Below, piece by piece: positions 44,051-57,939 of a stretch of 64,000 nt of DNA. Origin of the DNA: Isoetes taiwanensis (Eukaryota; Streptophyta; Lycopodiopsida; Isoetales; Isoetaceae); NCBI GenBank assembly GCA_021234155.1, contig JAJEKV010000090.1:4088952-4152951 (forward strand), in the 5' to 3' direction. Both the position numbers and the translations under genes were made by a program. Position 1 is the stretch's first letter. Every line of letters starts with the position of its first letter. The notes beneath the pieces are model-generated. The model had not been told where the DNA came from. It saw only the letters and a list, made by a program, of their open reading frames with translations, and ran no database searches.

Positions 44051-47000
44051 GTAGATGATCATAGTAGAGCCTTTCAGGAGGCCTAACTTTGCCTGAAGCA
44101 GCAGACTCTAAGCCAAACCTGCCAGAAGGAGCAGACTCTGAGCGTGCATATAAAATTGGGTATCCAGGAAGAGGAAGATTGAAAATATGCTATATACTTT
44201 ATGTGCATCTCTTTCTTATGGAACTGGGTATTTTTACATAGATGTCAGCATGATTTTAAAAGAGGTAAAAACCTAAACAGAGGTAAACAGAAAGGGTGAA
44301 TTTGTAGTTTTTGCAACCCCAATGACGAGGGTGGTCAGAAATTTATGGTCAAAAATTTATGCCCAAAGTTAGATGAGTTTTGTGGTTGTATCTATTGTCG
44401 TTAGCATTTGGTCAAATTAGCTTTGTAGTTTAAAACTGGAAGCATATGTGGGGAATCTTGCATGGGGTAAGCATCCGAAGGGGGAGTGTCCATTGACTTA
44501 GAAAAGAAGATGCACGATTTCTAGTCTTGACATATAACTGCCTTTCCAATCAGAAGATTGAAAATGACAATATGCTATTGGCATTCAAAGCAACAAAATA
44601 AATAGTATGCTTCAGGCAGGTTCCATTCAGGAGATTGAAAACTGCAAAATGTTAATTGGCATTCAAGGCAGCAATATAGCTAGCATGCTCCAGTCCAGGC
44701 ATGAAGGCAGCTGAGATCCTTGCCCATCCGGTGCCCTGCTTTCTACTCCATGTATGCCTACCTACTTTTTTTAACACAATTAGTTGCAAGGAATGAGGTG
44801 CAGATATTTGATACAACAGATATGTGATGCACTAACTCACCAATCCATGCTTTATTACCCTACTGTCCGTGTTTTCTGTAATGACAGAAATACCAACGAA
44901 TAGCCAAATTTACTTGCAGCATAGAGAGATATAAGTACACGATTTATTACCTTTCAATAGTTACGATACATAAATAGCTAATAGCTTATATGTACACTTT
45001 GGTTTATCAAACTGAAGAGACTAGTAGCTTTATAGCTGTGTACACTTTGTATGTACAGTTTGTTAATGCTCCTTAACACTCATGACGGCAATCCATTGTG
45101 AGATTGCACCTTGTAAAGTTAAAAGTTCAGTTACAACAGCAAGAACATTGTTAAGACTGGAGTTCAGTCACGGCAGGAACCGCTTTTATGCATGCTCTTT
45201 TTTGTGACTTGTTTATAAATACGACAGTCATGACATAGCCCTGCAGCTAAAAAGGGCCTAAAACTCTTTTATCTAATGAATGTTCTCTTTTTTGCCTAAT
45301 TATGAAAAAAATTATATGCAAATATTCATGATAGAAATTCTTCTCAAATTGTTTCTCCTTTTTTGCCTAATTATAAAGAAAAAATTATGTGCAAATATTC
45401 ATGATAGAAATTCTTATCAAATTGTTTGTCACATACCTTTCAGTTCCTGTCGTTTTAACTTTAAGAGATTTCCTGTTTGTAAGTTTTATTTCCGAAGGCG
45501 GCCATCATGCTCATGCATCAACAGTCAGCTGCTCTGTGTTGTTATAGAAGGTTTAAAAACTCAACAAAATGTACAGAACGGAATGTGCTGAACATTTGAC
45601 GCACCCCTACGATAAAACGCCAGGCATGCAACACAGGGCAGCTTCTTTATATGGCACATTTTTGGGGCTTCAAATTGGAACTGTATATTCAAAAGAGCCC
45701 GGGAATGTGCATGATAAATTATGCATAAAGACAGATAAACAACCTTCTGGAAAAAAGAGTAAATAACAGTAACTACTTTTATCAAGCAAAAAACCTTCTA
45801 TCGGCAAAGCAGAACCTTTTATAAGAAACCAATGGCAGTAATCACCTTACAAGAAAAGCGTTTGCTTCCATCGTTCAGACAAAAACTGACAATTGGAGTA
45901 GTCAAAACAGCAAAGATCTTATGACTTAAGCTTGGAATTGTTGCAATCAGCGGGGAAAAATAAAAACATAACAATGACTCAGTGTGGCGAAATAGGGTTC
46001 GAATGCCAAAGTGATTCCACACTACTAGTTCAGTAGAGGGAGCTTGTTATCATCATTGTCAGAATGCAAGTTAACAGGCAAAGAAAAACTAACATACATG
46101 AATTGGCCTCAGATATCCAAGGAAGGTTAGAGCCGCATCAGCACTCAAGCCTGGCAGGCGAGAACTCTAGGGCGGCCACTGCGAATGTTTGAGAAACAAG
46201 CCTTAGGATTATCATCACAGACCAGATAAATCAACAATAAGCATGTGTCACAGAATTATAACTCATAACTCAGAATTACAACTATCTATTCAAGCCGGAC
46301 ACAGAAGACATAAGCAGAAAACCTGGTTTGCGCCTATGTAGGTCTTGCTTCCAACCGAACCCTAACCCTAACCCTAACCCACGGCCTTGCCTCTTACCTA
46401 CGCGGCTTCGGGCACCTTATTTATCAATCTCACATGTTTGAACCAGCGTAAAATCCCACTTTGGCTTGGTTCCGTGGACGTTAAAAACCCTTTTTCTCTT
46501 TAATATGACAAGAGAGAAAAATCTCGCTAAGTCCACAACTAGCAGAAATGTAGGCTTCGGGCAAAGAATAGGGGGATTGGAGAAGTTTGATGGAAGAAAG
46601 AAATATGAGAGGGCGGGGTAGATTGCTATATGCAGTTTCACTAGTTTCACTAGTTGTTGGATGGATTTCCTATTGTTTTCTGTGATCTCATAACCAACAA
46701 TAATACAATACGAGAGAAAGAGAGCGAGCAAGTGAAAGCGAAGACTAGAAACTTGACGATAACAATAACGTCCAATTTTTTCTCTTTAAATGCTATTGGA
46801 ATAGAGGGGTCTAAGTTAAGGAAGCTAGAAATGGACGCATGCTAGAATTTAGATCATGATTCAAGAGAGGGTTTTGCTTTTGCTTTTGCTTTTTTGTTAA
46901 ATAGAATGGTTGACTTTTAAAGTACTTGAGTTGAAATAAACACATGTACTCGATTTGCTTTCGATGTTTTCAAAATTGAATAACAACTCATACACATTGA

Positions 47001-50000
47001 CAATGCGTGGGAGCAAAATGAATGGGTTCTTTTATAAGGCAGCTAGTCTTTGAACTCAACTTTCGGGATATAAATCACCTTAGTTAGCAGTAAACTCAAG
47101 TTCAATAACTAATGTTTAACATTGATGTGGTAAGCGAAGTCATATACAAGCTAGCATTTGCTGTTTAACATTGAGTCGTCAATGTTTGTCTCAAATATGA
47201 ACCTCATCGCTTAGACATGTTGGCTGCATATCAGAGTTTGATCGATATATCTTTTTTTCCTTCTTTTGTCTCTTAAGAGAGCTCATTCTAAATTCATGGT
47301 TACTTATAGAAGCAAAAAGGAAGAAGACGGTAAGTTCACTCTTGGCATTGCCATGGATACCCTATCATGTCTCAATGCAGATATGACATGCTTAAATAAT
47401 CAGTTGTAAAGCAACTTTTGGGCTATGAAGCATGTTAATTAGTGATAAATACAATTTTTGTGCTATCGTGCATCTTACTTAGCAGTAAACTCTAGTTATT
47501 CTAAAGTTGAATAACAAATGTTCAACATTGAAGCATTGATATTTGTCTCAAAAATGAACCTTGCAATTTGGTAAGTTCTAATAGTCTTGTGAAAGCAGTC
47601 CCAATGTTTGCTCTAAATGATTAAATATTGTACAAAAACGTATTTTCTTACTTCATCTTCCAATAAAAATGAGACACATATAAGATTTAAGATGCTTTTA
47701 GTAAGTTTGTGAGCCTCAAAAATAGATATATTGCCCGTTTCACATAAACATTTTCCAACCCACATCCAACCAACCACAATGTCCAAAGGTGATTCAATAT
47801 GTAATTGAAATGTTCCACAGACTTTGATCTGCCAACTATTTAATAAACAGAATTAATTAGACTTTCTTCAAAGAGGCCAAGATGTTTAAGATCTATGACA
47901 ATCTTTGAGTCCAATAACCTCTTCTTCCTTGCAGTATTTGTGACTTAGAATCTGCTTAAGCAATCAGTTTATGAGGTAAAAGATGGTTGACAATGAATGC
48001 AATAGAAATAACTATTTTTCAATGTGGCTGGTTCTAGGGTACTATAGGCAGACAATATATAGAATACTCAAATAAGTGAAAAGAGCATTTAAAGCTTACC
48101 TATGTCGTCTTCAAGTATTGACATGCCCAACGTGCATACTTAAATGTACACCCAATCTGCTTTGAAATGAGCTAAGAATGCATTATTCTCTTACATCTTC
48201 AAGCTGAGAAAGCTCACTTTGGGCCCTTTCTAAAGAAATCATAACTGCATTATGGTAGTCTCCTTCACTGCTTGTTCCATGAGCTGAGCCACTTGTAATG
48301 CCTGTAGAAATTATTTCATTTCAGCTTCAAAATGCTAGAGGGATTTGCTAATACAACAGTACAACAAGATATACATGGCATATCTTCATGTCCTCAAGAA
48401 ACAGAATTGCTATGACTTTGCATGTTGCATAAGCAAGTGCACATTAGAGCGAACGGAAATGTGACTGAAAGGCATCAATCATGATTAAAATACTCTAAAA
48501 TGGTCATCATTCTGACTTATGTTTTGCCTGATCCCTGGTGCAGATGCCCTGATGTTATTGTATGCTGGTGAATACAGACATACTTGCATGAGAGATGGCA
48601 CGTTTGTGGTCAGTACTTGCAATATTTAACTCGTCATAGAGGCAAATTGCCTTCCAATTTATGCAAACCAGAGACTTGAATATGTGCCATATCTTTTTAA
48701 CACGGGAGGGAGAGTTAGAGTAGCTCAGGGCCATTGGAATTCGGACATTTCTAATAAAGAATATGGTATGCGGCAATTAGGACATATGGTTGCAGAGAAA
48801 ATTTGGTCCGACTCCGATGCCAACAAATGTCTCTTCCAAGCTATGGTTGAAAGCTCTGCAGGGATTGCTCTAGCAAAACGACCATGGCTAGGAATAGGCT
48901 GTTGAAGATTTTGACGGCTATGGCAGATACAAATGTAAGGGGGAAAATGAAGATGTAAAATGGCATGGATTTCCAATCACTTGGGCCGCAAATTTTACCT
49001 TTGAACCGTTTTTTTCTGCAAAGACTCAAACTCTAGTAAAAATTTCAACATGTGATAATGTGAACACATTCAATCAGATCAAAATGAGGCATACTTTCCC
49101 TAATGCACAGAATCGAAACCAATCTCTGCAGAAAAATGGGCTAGGCAATAGCATACCTGTTGTTCTGCTTCGCCCCTTCTAGTTTCTGCAAGCTCGAAGC
49201 TTCAAATTGAAGCATGAAATAGTTTAGCATCAGAAATTATGACTCATTGCGGAGATTAGATCGAAGGGTCGGAAAGAATAAGGTCGAAGTAAAGGAGAGG
49301 TCGAGGTCGAGGTGTGCAGACGTGGACGTCGAGGTGAGCTGACGTAGGCAAACATGTGTATAGGCTAGAATTCGAGCAAACCGTGCACCTCGGGTTAGGC
49401 AATCCTGCTAAAAACCTCATGCATTTTCTTTAGTTCAAACACGACCGTGGTTGATAAATACGACACTCCACCTGCTTTCTTGTATTCAATATTCCATTAC
49501 AAGTAAGGTCAAACATAGTGGCCAATTGTGGACCATGCAAAAATGGATTAAATTTATCATCAATAATAATAAATACATAGATATAGCCTAGTATGATAGA
49601 TCAATGCATAAATTATTATCTCAATCTCAACCATTAGATAAAATAAATCAAAACATTGGGTTCAATAATCAACTACGATCTTCAACTACAAAAAATAATC
49701 ACACATTTGTGAGCCGGGTTCAAATTTTTGATCAATTTTCTCGAATTCAATGCATTAAGGTGTTCTTTCATTTTATTTGAAGGGATTTGGGATGTCAATT
49801 GAAGCCACCATTATTGAATTTAGCCTCTGCTTGGTACTTCTGCCTCTGCACTATAGGCAAACTCCTGGTACAACTTCTTCATAAAAACTTGGGTTGGGGA
49901 CATGACACGTGGCTATCTAACATATATAACGTGGGTATTTTATAGTTTTTCCCTATAAAGATTACGGGCAAGATGCTTGTGGAATATTTAGATTTGATAC

Positions 50001-51279
50001 TTGCTCCTAAAACCGACAAGTTTTTCTGGAAGGAAAAAATAGGAAAAAAAAACAAAGAAAAATGAAAAAAAGGGGCCTCAACAGTCTGTTCTGCGCCCTG
50101 TTCTTTCCATGATTGCTAATCTTCTCATCGGTGTTTGACTTTTTGCCATAGCCAGTCGAGCCGCCAAACCAAGTCGTTAGAATGTGTTTGTTTTAATCAC
50201 CTTGGATATCGGTCATTATTTTTTTGGGAGGTGCTTGGCATAGCTGGAACTTGGAGCTTCTCTTCATCTCGTGGCTAAATCTTAAATCTTAATGATTTAT
50301 GGTTTAGCCTTGCATTTTACGCGGCCAATGTGGATCCAAGACTAGAAGATACGGAGGTGGTTCTGACTTAAAATGATGCTGTATTTTTAGAATCTAAAAT
50401 TATTACCATTACACTTAACAGGGAATGTCCTGGGTTGAGTACAGAAACACATGTTACCAATTTGCAGTAACTTTTTTTTGAACAGACCATGTTTTGGTAT
50501 GTTCTCAACTATAGCTTTTACACGTCAATGAGAAGGACCATTCTATCTTTGGTAGATGAGGCCAATGCTTATGCCAATTAATATTTCATGTAGTAGTATA
50601 AATAATAGATTTTGTAGCAAAAATGTCTTGAACTTTGATGATAATCAAAATTATGTAATTATTCTTGGCTTAAACTTTTCACATCTTCCCCTTACCAACA
50701 CCTTGCTCCTCATAATTCTTGGCTTAAGCTTTTTGCATTGTCCCTTAACTCATGTGTGCCAAGCCCTTGTGCATATGGACTTTGAGGACATGAGGTAACT
50801 TCGGGCACCATGTCATCCTTGATGCAAAACAGATGGAAATAGTGCAGGTTCAACTCCTGCATGTTCTTTCACATCTCAAGGATGTCCAGAATTGAGATCT
50901 ATTCGACTTAGCACAAAACTTCTTTTGCATTGTGGCCGTCACGATAAATTTTTTATAGAATGTAATCCCAATGGTTTCAAGAGATGTAGTACAACCCCTT
51001 TAAAAAAGCATGGGTTGGGGCCATGGCACATGGTTATAAGGTGTAATCTCCAAAATTGCAGGAGAAGTGGACCCACATATGGTATATCTATAGGAGGATG
51101 ACTATCCTCTAGCAATATTGATAGTTTAGGTGGCACCCAACAATAGGAGATTCAGAAATACATCCAACAATATGAGATCTAGAAATACTTGTTTTAAAGC
51201 TGAGTTTCTCAAGGTTCGCCCACATCTATCCCTGCCTCAAGACGGCCTTGAAATCAAGGGCTGGTTAGTGAAAATGATG
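44051..51279. other. Long gene-poor stretch
   Basis: No coding region with family motifs was found. It contains a 71-bp tandem duplication (45283-45428, word tttgcctaattat at both starts) and a short ccctaa tract (about 46362-46380). A duplicated dispersed repeat lies at about 49520-49690, similar to 2215-2345. Open frames such as 48684-48905, 46654-46845 and 50892-51101 show no domain. Confidence 0.4.
45283..45428. repeat. 71-bp tandem duplication
   Basis: Two copies share tttgcctaattat, gcaaatattcatgatag and aaattctt in register, 71 bases apart. Confidence 0.85.
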
Positions 51280-52731
51280 GATGCCTAGCCCTTAAACATC
51301 CAAGAAAATACAAGGAATGGATGGATAAGGGCTTGTGCACAATTGGTAACATGGTAGATGGTGAGAACTGGAAAACATGGCTGGACATCTCTAGTCTCCT
51401 ACAAGATATCAGTTCCAATAGAAATATCTACAAAGCCCTAACAAGGCACAATAGAGGGAGGGGGGAGCACGATTGGAATGTAACCGGGCCATGGATGGCA
51501 AAGGGTATAGTGTGGCTAAAGTTTATTCCTTGCTGTTGGGAGACCACAGAACTAAAGTTGCCAGTCAATGGGGTTGTACAGAACAGGAAGCCACTCAGGT
51601 TATAAGAAAAGGTTGGAAACTTCAATGTGCAAAGAAGGTTGGTCTTTTCAGATGGCTCCTCCTGAACAAAAGCTTGAAGTCTAATGCTCACAGGGCTAAG
51701 TATAATAACCAAAATTCTGACAGATGTCCTTTAGGTCGTGGGCCAAGCCGAAGTCCTCTACACACATCTTTATTTGCCCTTGGTCGACCCCCTTTGGACT
51801 GGATAGGCAATCATATTGGTGCAATTCCAAATTTCTTGAACATGATCTTTTTGACTTTCTTGCAAGTTCTTCCTCCTTTGTGGACACAATTAGATCATTA
51901 TGCCTGTGGGTAATCTGGAAACATAGGAACAATGTTGCCATTAATCACCACACTCCAGACTTGAACTTTCTTAAGACTACCCTTCAATTGGAGTTAGCAG
52001 AAACAGCCATGGCACATAGAATGAAAAAGGGATGCAATTATGACAAAAGATGGGATGCCTTGGGCTCTTTTCAAGGGTTCTATGCTTTCTTTTAGTCTTA
52101 CTTGAAACATTTCTAATGTCTCCACGATGATTATCCGGTCAACAAACATCATGAAGGCGCCATGCCCGAGAGGTCCCTAAGATACTGGCCCTATGTCTCA
52201 CCAGGAGGTGTCCGGGCGACCACAAATGGGTCAAAAGCAAACGATAATGATTCGAACCTTACAGCAAGTACTGAAAGATGATGATATCTGGGTTTTCAAA
52301 CAGGAAATCAAGCCTTATTTTGAGGAGAAACTCCAAATTTGTATAGGAGCCCGGGAATCTTGGATCCTATACATTCTGGATTCCTCCCCCTATGGAGCAC
52401 GGGAGCTTGATGACCTGCTTTTCAGATTTACCATTCATGCCTCGGCAGTTATCTCCTTGGATGGAGTCACAGAAAACTGAAGACTCAGTACACTAGCAGG
52501 AATTATCAGAACAAGAGAAACTTAATGCTTTTATAAATTTGTTTCTGATATTTTGTTAAAAACTTCAATCAGTGTTCTAATCTTAGTAATTATCCTCCTC
52601 TGGAGTGTCAAGGCCATTTTCCAATTTGGCCTATATCACAGGGTTTCCCCCTGTCTTTTTGTATTACTATGTATTTACATGTAATATAATACTACTGCCG
52701 TTTCCACAAAAAAAAAAAAAAAAAAAAAAAA
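51280..52731 (+). pseudogene. LINE ORF2 C-terminal part with 3' end and poly-A tail
   Basis: Plus-strand pieces in several frames read a W-M-x-K-G-L region with GNMVDGENWKTW, then YSVAKVYSLLLGD, then VGLFRWLLLNKSLKSNAHRA, an RCPLG segment of a degenerate zf-RVT, and LCLWVIWKHRNNVAINHH. This is the order of the C-terminal half of plant LINE ORF2. The open frame at 52193-52480 lies between this and the tail and is unrecognised. The element ends with a long A tract at 52708-52731. Stops and frame changes make it inactive, and the upstream reverse transcriptase is missing, so it is 5'-truncated. Confidence 0.75.
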
Positions 52732-53479
52732 AGTTTTGGTCCTATATGTGCTCAAAATGTTTGAGGTGCTCTAAGAACCCTTCCAGCAACCTCAAAAATA
52801 TCAGATTTTTTTGGAGTGATCTTTTAATTTTACCTTTTTCTTGGGGGTTGTTTTGCCTTTTCTGAACATATATAATCATACTTCATCTTTTACATTTTTG
52901 TTCTGCGCCTAACTATTTCTTTGTTACCATCTAAAATCACTTTTAGTCGACACGTAGTATATGGGCACCACAAAAGAAATTTTTGACAAGGTCTTATATT
53001 GCCCATAAAAGAAATTTTCCACTGTACAAGTGTTGTGTTTTGTCGAGCATTTGGTAACACATATGCCAGATTGTGGAAGAGTCGTGATTGACGTCAATGC
53101 GAATTTCAATCTTCTAACCTTTTTTTCTCCATGTGATAAGAGTTGTGGGCGATTTTATATATAAAGGTGGTTCTAGACTTGAGCTTGACGATGTGACTAT
53201 TTGCATGGTGAATTGAGCTTTTGTAATATTTCTTGCATCATGTTTTTGATAAAAAAAAATGCAAACATGTTGTGAATGTGATGAGAAACAAGGGACTCAG
53301 AGTGGTAACGAATGTGTGTTGGGTCTTGGAATGCCACATTGCTTATGTCCAGGATGGGCAGCTGGACTGCTATATGCCGGCAGCTTAATAGGTTCATATC
53401 TTTTCCTTTTGCTCTCTTCCTCTTCTTTGGCTTCTGAAGTTGTGGTCATGCATTTTCCATGACAGTGGACCACTAGTAG

Positions 53480-55218
53480 GGTAGACCCTACCTACAAGGC
53501 AGGGGCCCAGACAATCTCGCCAACTATACAACAATCATGGTCAGCATCTTTGCAAAATTGATGGCCAGCATTCTTGAGCTTCTTACTTGACCAACTCACT
53601 ACTCTCCCTTGCAGCCAGGCAATGTGGATGGAGGAAAACAGAGGTCACACATGCAGAATTCAGGCCTCAGCACTCCACCATTGATCACATCTTCACATTG
53701 CGCACCTTGGTTGAGAATAGCAAGAATTGCAGATAGAACCTCTACTACTGCTTCGTTGACTTTGGCTTATGACATTGTACCTCGAGAAAATTTGTAAGAG
53801 GGATTAAGATAGTTGGGAGCCCCTGTGAACTTGCAAAATGTGATGTATAAGCTGTATGAGACTTGCTTAGGTCGACTGATGGCAATAGGACAACCTAATG
53901 AACATGGTCCGACAGGGATGCCTCTCCAACATTATTTGGCCTCTACACTGACCAATGGGAAGGGTGCCTTACTGAACACGATGGTGACGGGGTTTAGCTT
54001 GTGCACCATATTATTAAACATCTCATATACGCCGATGATGTTGACCTCCTAGGCCACACGGCAGGAGACATACAGCTGCATTTGCATGCACTGAACACTT
54101 TTTGCCGAGCCACAAGAATGCGGGTCAATTTGGCCAAGGCGAAGGTAGTGGTGATCTCATCTTTTGCCACCGAGGCTTTCCTTCTTTACTTATAAGGGGC
54201 AAAATGTGGAGATAGCACCCACCTACAAGTACCTGGATATAGAATATCTCGCGATCACATACTAGGACACTTCCATCTAATTACGGGTGACAGTGGATTA
54301 CATGATATTGTATGCAATGCAGAATAAAAACCACAAGGTAGAGCTATATGATTGGGCTCATCTATCACAGTTATTCAGGGTCTCAATGGAACCTATTCTT
54401 TTGTACAGGATCGAAGTCTAGGGCCCGGCCATATCTCTGACCATCTAGAATGAATTGGAGCAGGTACAGAAAGCCTTTCTAGCTCGAGCACTTGGAGTAA
54501 AATCCAGAGTCCCCTACCAGATTCTTCTGTAGGAGACAGTTTCCTTAACTTTATATCGGGCATCACTCGACTGCCACGTTATCTACTTCCAAAAGGTAGT
54601 TGGTATGGGCAATGATCATCTCCCCAACCTGGCTTATACAATGGCCATGAGCCTGTAGTGCCTCAAAGCTTGTTGGAAGGAGAGGCGAGCTCAGTGGTTC
54701 TCCCAATGTAATGTGCAAGAGCATAGGTCCATATAGGTGGAAACTAAAGAGGATTACCATAACTTGTGATAGTACCTTGATGCATGCTTCCTCAGCAAGC
54801 TCTGGGATACAAATGTCCTAGAATAGGTTAAGACATCACACTATTAGCTCCAGATCAACCCAATGCTTATAAGGAATCCACAGCACTACCTGCATATGTA
54901 TTTGTCACGAAAAAATGCAGACTGATAGTGTCAATTCATACAGGTGCATACTGCCTGCGAATTGAGATAAGCAGATGGGCTCGAGAGGCACGCAAGGCTA
55001 GACTTTCTCAATATTGCCACCAGGGTTTTATTGAAGCTGAATGCCACATACTGCAGCAATGTCCAACAATCAATTACATCCGAGCCTGCTATACTAAGTT
55101 GATTCTGCCTAATCGGCCGCTTCATACGCTGTTGGACACAACTTTAGTGGGTTTGCTAGGATCTTTTCTCCAAGACATGCTGCCACATTTTGGCAGCATA
55201 GAAGAGCCATGTACATGA
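53480..55218 (+). pseudogene. LINE reverse transcriptase relic (family B)
   Basis: A damaged fingers region (LTLAYDIVPRENL at about 53760) leads to LIYADDVDLLGHTAGDIQ at about 54020-54070, with the intact YADD catalytic box. RVNLAKAKVV follows. Later segments VIYFQKVVGMGN, CLKACWKERRAQW and YLDACFLSKLWD match the middle of the LINE at 34680-35125. The C-terminal part (GFIEAECHILQQCPTI, a Cys/His zinc-knuckle type end) is open at 54928-55218. Stops are scattered throughout. This is a separate copy of the family found inside the 34030 element. Confidence 0.78.
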
Positions 55219-56990
55219 ATTACACCTTTGGCTAACATTTGGATTGACATTGAAGGCATCCATCTTTGAAGACTTATAGAAGACACTTGTGATTATATCA
55301 AACACCCATATTCATTCACCATTCATGGGAAAATGCCTAAAATTCCATCAAATTTGGCATTTCCTAAGGTCTAAAGCCACATTCTCTTTCTGAAAACAAA
55401 ATTAGAGAGAGAGAGTACACATTTATTGCCATACTTTTGAAAGTGCAAGAATTTGCCATGATGATAATGTCTTTGTGCACAAATACCAAATGCCATATCA
55501 AACCATCCACATCATCATTAAATGTATCCACAGCATCACCAAAGAACATCTACCTCACCATATACGTGTCACCCACTTCATCACCACATCATAAGAAGTT
55601 TTGGACTATGAAAAAATTGGTTTGCCACTTTACTTGCCACAATAGCATCCCATTGTGTCATGTCATCACATGTTTGTCACATCATCCCCTACCCTTGCCA
55701 CATCACCAAAGTTGAGCCTTTGTTGTACGAAAAAATCAACATGCTCCTTTTGCAAAAAAATTCTTCCATCCTAAAGAGCATAAAAAATATGCCAATTTTT
55801 TGAAATGACCTAGTCTAGACCCCGCAAATTCCAATTCTGGGGAGTCATGCCATATTTGAAAAAAAAAAAAAAACTCCTATCCCCGCCCTCTCTCCCCCCC
55901 TCCCCCCGACGCCTAGTCACCAATTTCCTCCAATCACCCCTTGCCATATGATATCTTCGGGCATGTGGGGTGGCAACGGGCCAACATCCACGTGGAAATA
56001 GCACATAATTCTATAAATCCGCATGCATTATTCCTTTTATTACCTGGTCTTCCAGAATGAACCCTAAAAACAAAGTATGCCAAGAAAAGGTTTTTTTTGC
56101 CAGATCTAAAGGGCTAATCATAGCCTAAGGGTCCCGGATCCATGTGCATCTCACGAAATTGCCGTGAACCCTAAAAACAGAGTATGCCAAGAAAAGGATT
56201 TTTTGTCATATCTAAAGGGCTAATCATAGCCTACGGGTTCCAAGTCTTCCATAAATATGCCAAGAAACTCTGAGATGCACAAAAAACAAACAAAAACTAT
56301 GGATCTTTGTAAGAATGAACCGGAAATAGGTGATTTGAAAACGGGCTTTTTGTAATCAGAATTTTTTGAAGGGCTCCAGCATGATTGATGACTTACAGAC
56401 CTTCGAGAGATTCTCTGCTCTAACACATTAATACCTTCCTTGCTTTGAAAATTTGAAATTTTAGGCAAAAGTTTTCAAGATATCTCTGATTTATCATATT
56501 TGACTCTGTGGTCAAGACTCCAGAGGTTGGGTTTGCTCAGAATTTCCTATATGAAATACCTTTCAATGAAAATCCATTCCCTTGGTGAGAAATCTAACTG
56601 AATTAGTGTAAACAAAACAAGCAAAAATGTGACTTGTGGTAAGAATTCTGGTGGAGTAAAGTGTGCATCCACATCTGAAACTTATGTTAGCAAATTACAA
56701 AGCCCTAGAAAAGCATTACATCGAAAAAATAAGGGAAGTAGCAAAGATTAAGCATTTTAGCAAAAGTCATGACTAGTTTAGGAAAATAAAGAAAATACTT
56801 GATATTTAGGACTTGTGCATGTATGCATCATGCTGTAGACATCCTATTCAACAAAAAACATTCAGAAAATATCTTAAAAAAAGGTCAGGACCTTCGAATT
56901 CTAGCTGGCTCAAAATTTATGATAGTTTGCCATTGAATAAACATCTTGTTGAGCAAATTTGTGCCCTTTTTATTTAAGAGCACCTGATGC
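55219..56990. other. Intergenic with a tandem duplication
   Basis: No gene was seen. At about 56058-56240 a unit of about 108 bp is duplicated (gaaccctaaaaaca, tatgccaagaaaagg, taaagggctaatcatagcct in order). A C/T-rich tract lies at about 55880-55910. Confidence 0.5.
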
Positions 56991-56993
56991 ATC

Positions 56994-57370
56994 TTGCTTG
57001 CAGGTCTATCAAAGTTGTCAAAATATGTCAGAAGTGCACAAACTCAGATTTGCAAAAAATTGCTTGAGTTCTTGCATTGTGACAATTTTCTTGCAAAAAA
57101 TCAAAATTTCTAAGCATATTGCATGAATTTTTGTCAACCAACTTAATGACCTTGCTTGTAGGTTTGTCAGAGTGAGTACAAAGTGTCAAAAGTGAAAAAA
57201 GATTGCACAAACTCGATCTACAAAAATTTGTGTGTTGGTTTTTGCATTGTGACAGTTTTCTTGCAAAAATCAAAATTTCTGAGCACATTTTCATGATTTT
57301 TGTCAAATAACTTGATGCACCTTGCTTGCTGGTCTGTCAAAGTGAGTACAAAGTATCAGAAGTGAAAAAA
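56994..57370. repeat. Tandem repeat, period about 158-170 bp, 2.3 units
   Basis: Units start at ttgcttgcaggtctatcaaag (56994), its variant at 57152, and another at 57322. They share cattgtgaca, ttttcttgcaaaaa and tcaaaatttct in order. Confidence 0.85.
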
Positions 57371-57939
57371 GTGGTCAATTATTTCATTTACAAAGTTCAG
57401 CTTGCTGCCAAGTATTGACCAAGTTTTGACACGGTCAAAATTGCAAATTTGAGGGTCTTCTGCATATTTTCTTGCATGAGACTTTTGAACATACTCATCT
57501 TTTGGAATTTGTATTGCATTACAATTCGAGTCGGAGTGCAAATGGCATAAGTTTCTCTGAGGTCACCTTTTTCTTGATTTGGGAAGGCATTATGAACTCA
57601 AGATTTGAGCTTTCTCCTTGCAATTTTTTTGCTCATAGTGGTTGCCTGAAGCAACCTGGAGGCTCTAAACCATTGAGATTGAAGGTTTTCCAGGAATACC
57701 TTCAACAGTTTGGAGGTTCTACTAAGATCCTACTTGGATCTTGAGAACTCATAGCTCCAAGAAGAAACAATGATAGTGATGATCATGTAGGGACACAAGA
57801 GAACCTTGAAACTCCTGCTACACCACAAGGAGTAGCCATTCAAGGTAATTTAGGTATGCCTTATCACTATTTTGAGCTCAATTTCCTCCTCCTATTTTTT
57901 ATCCGAGCATCAATGCTAATAACTTTTTGAAGACTTTTG

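Noticed and set aside
46362-46380. Short (ccctaa)n tract resembling a telomere repeat
   Set aside because: There are only about three units, of the ttaggg rather than the usual plant tttaggg type, with no array around them.
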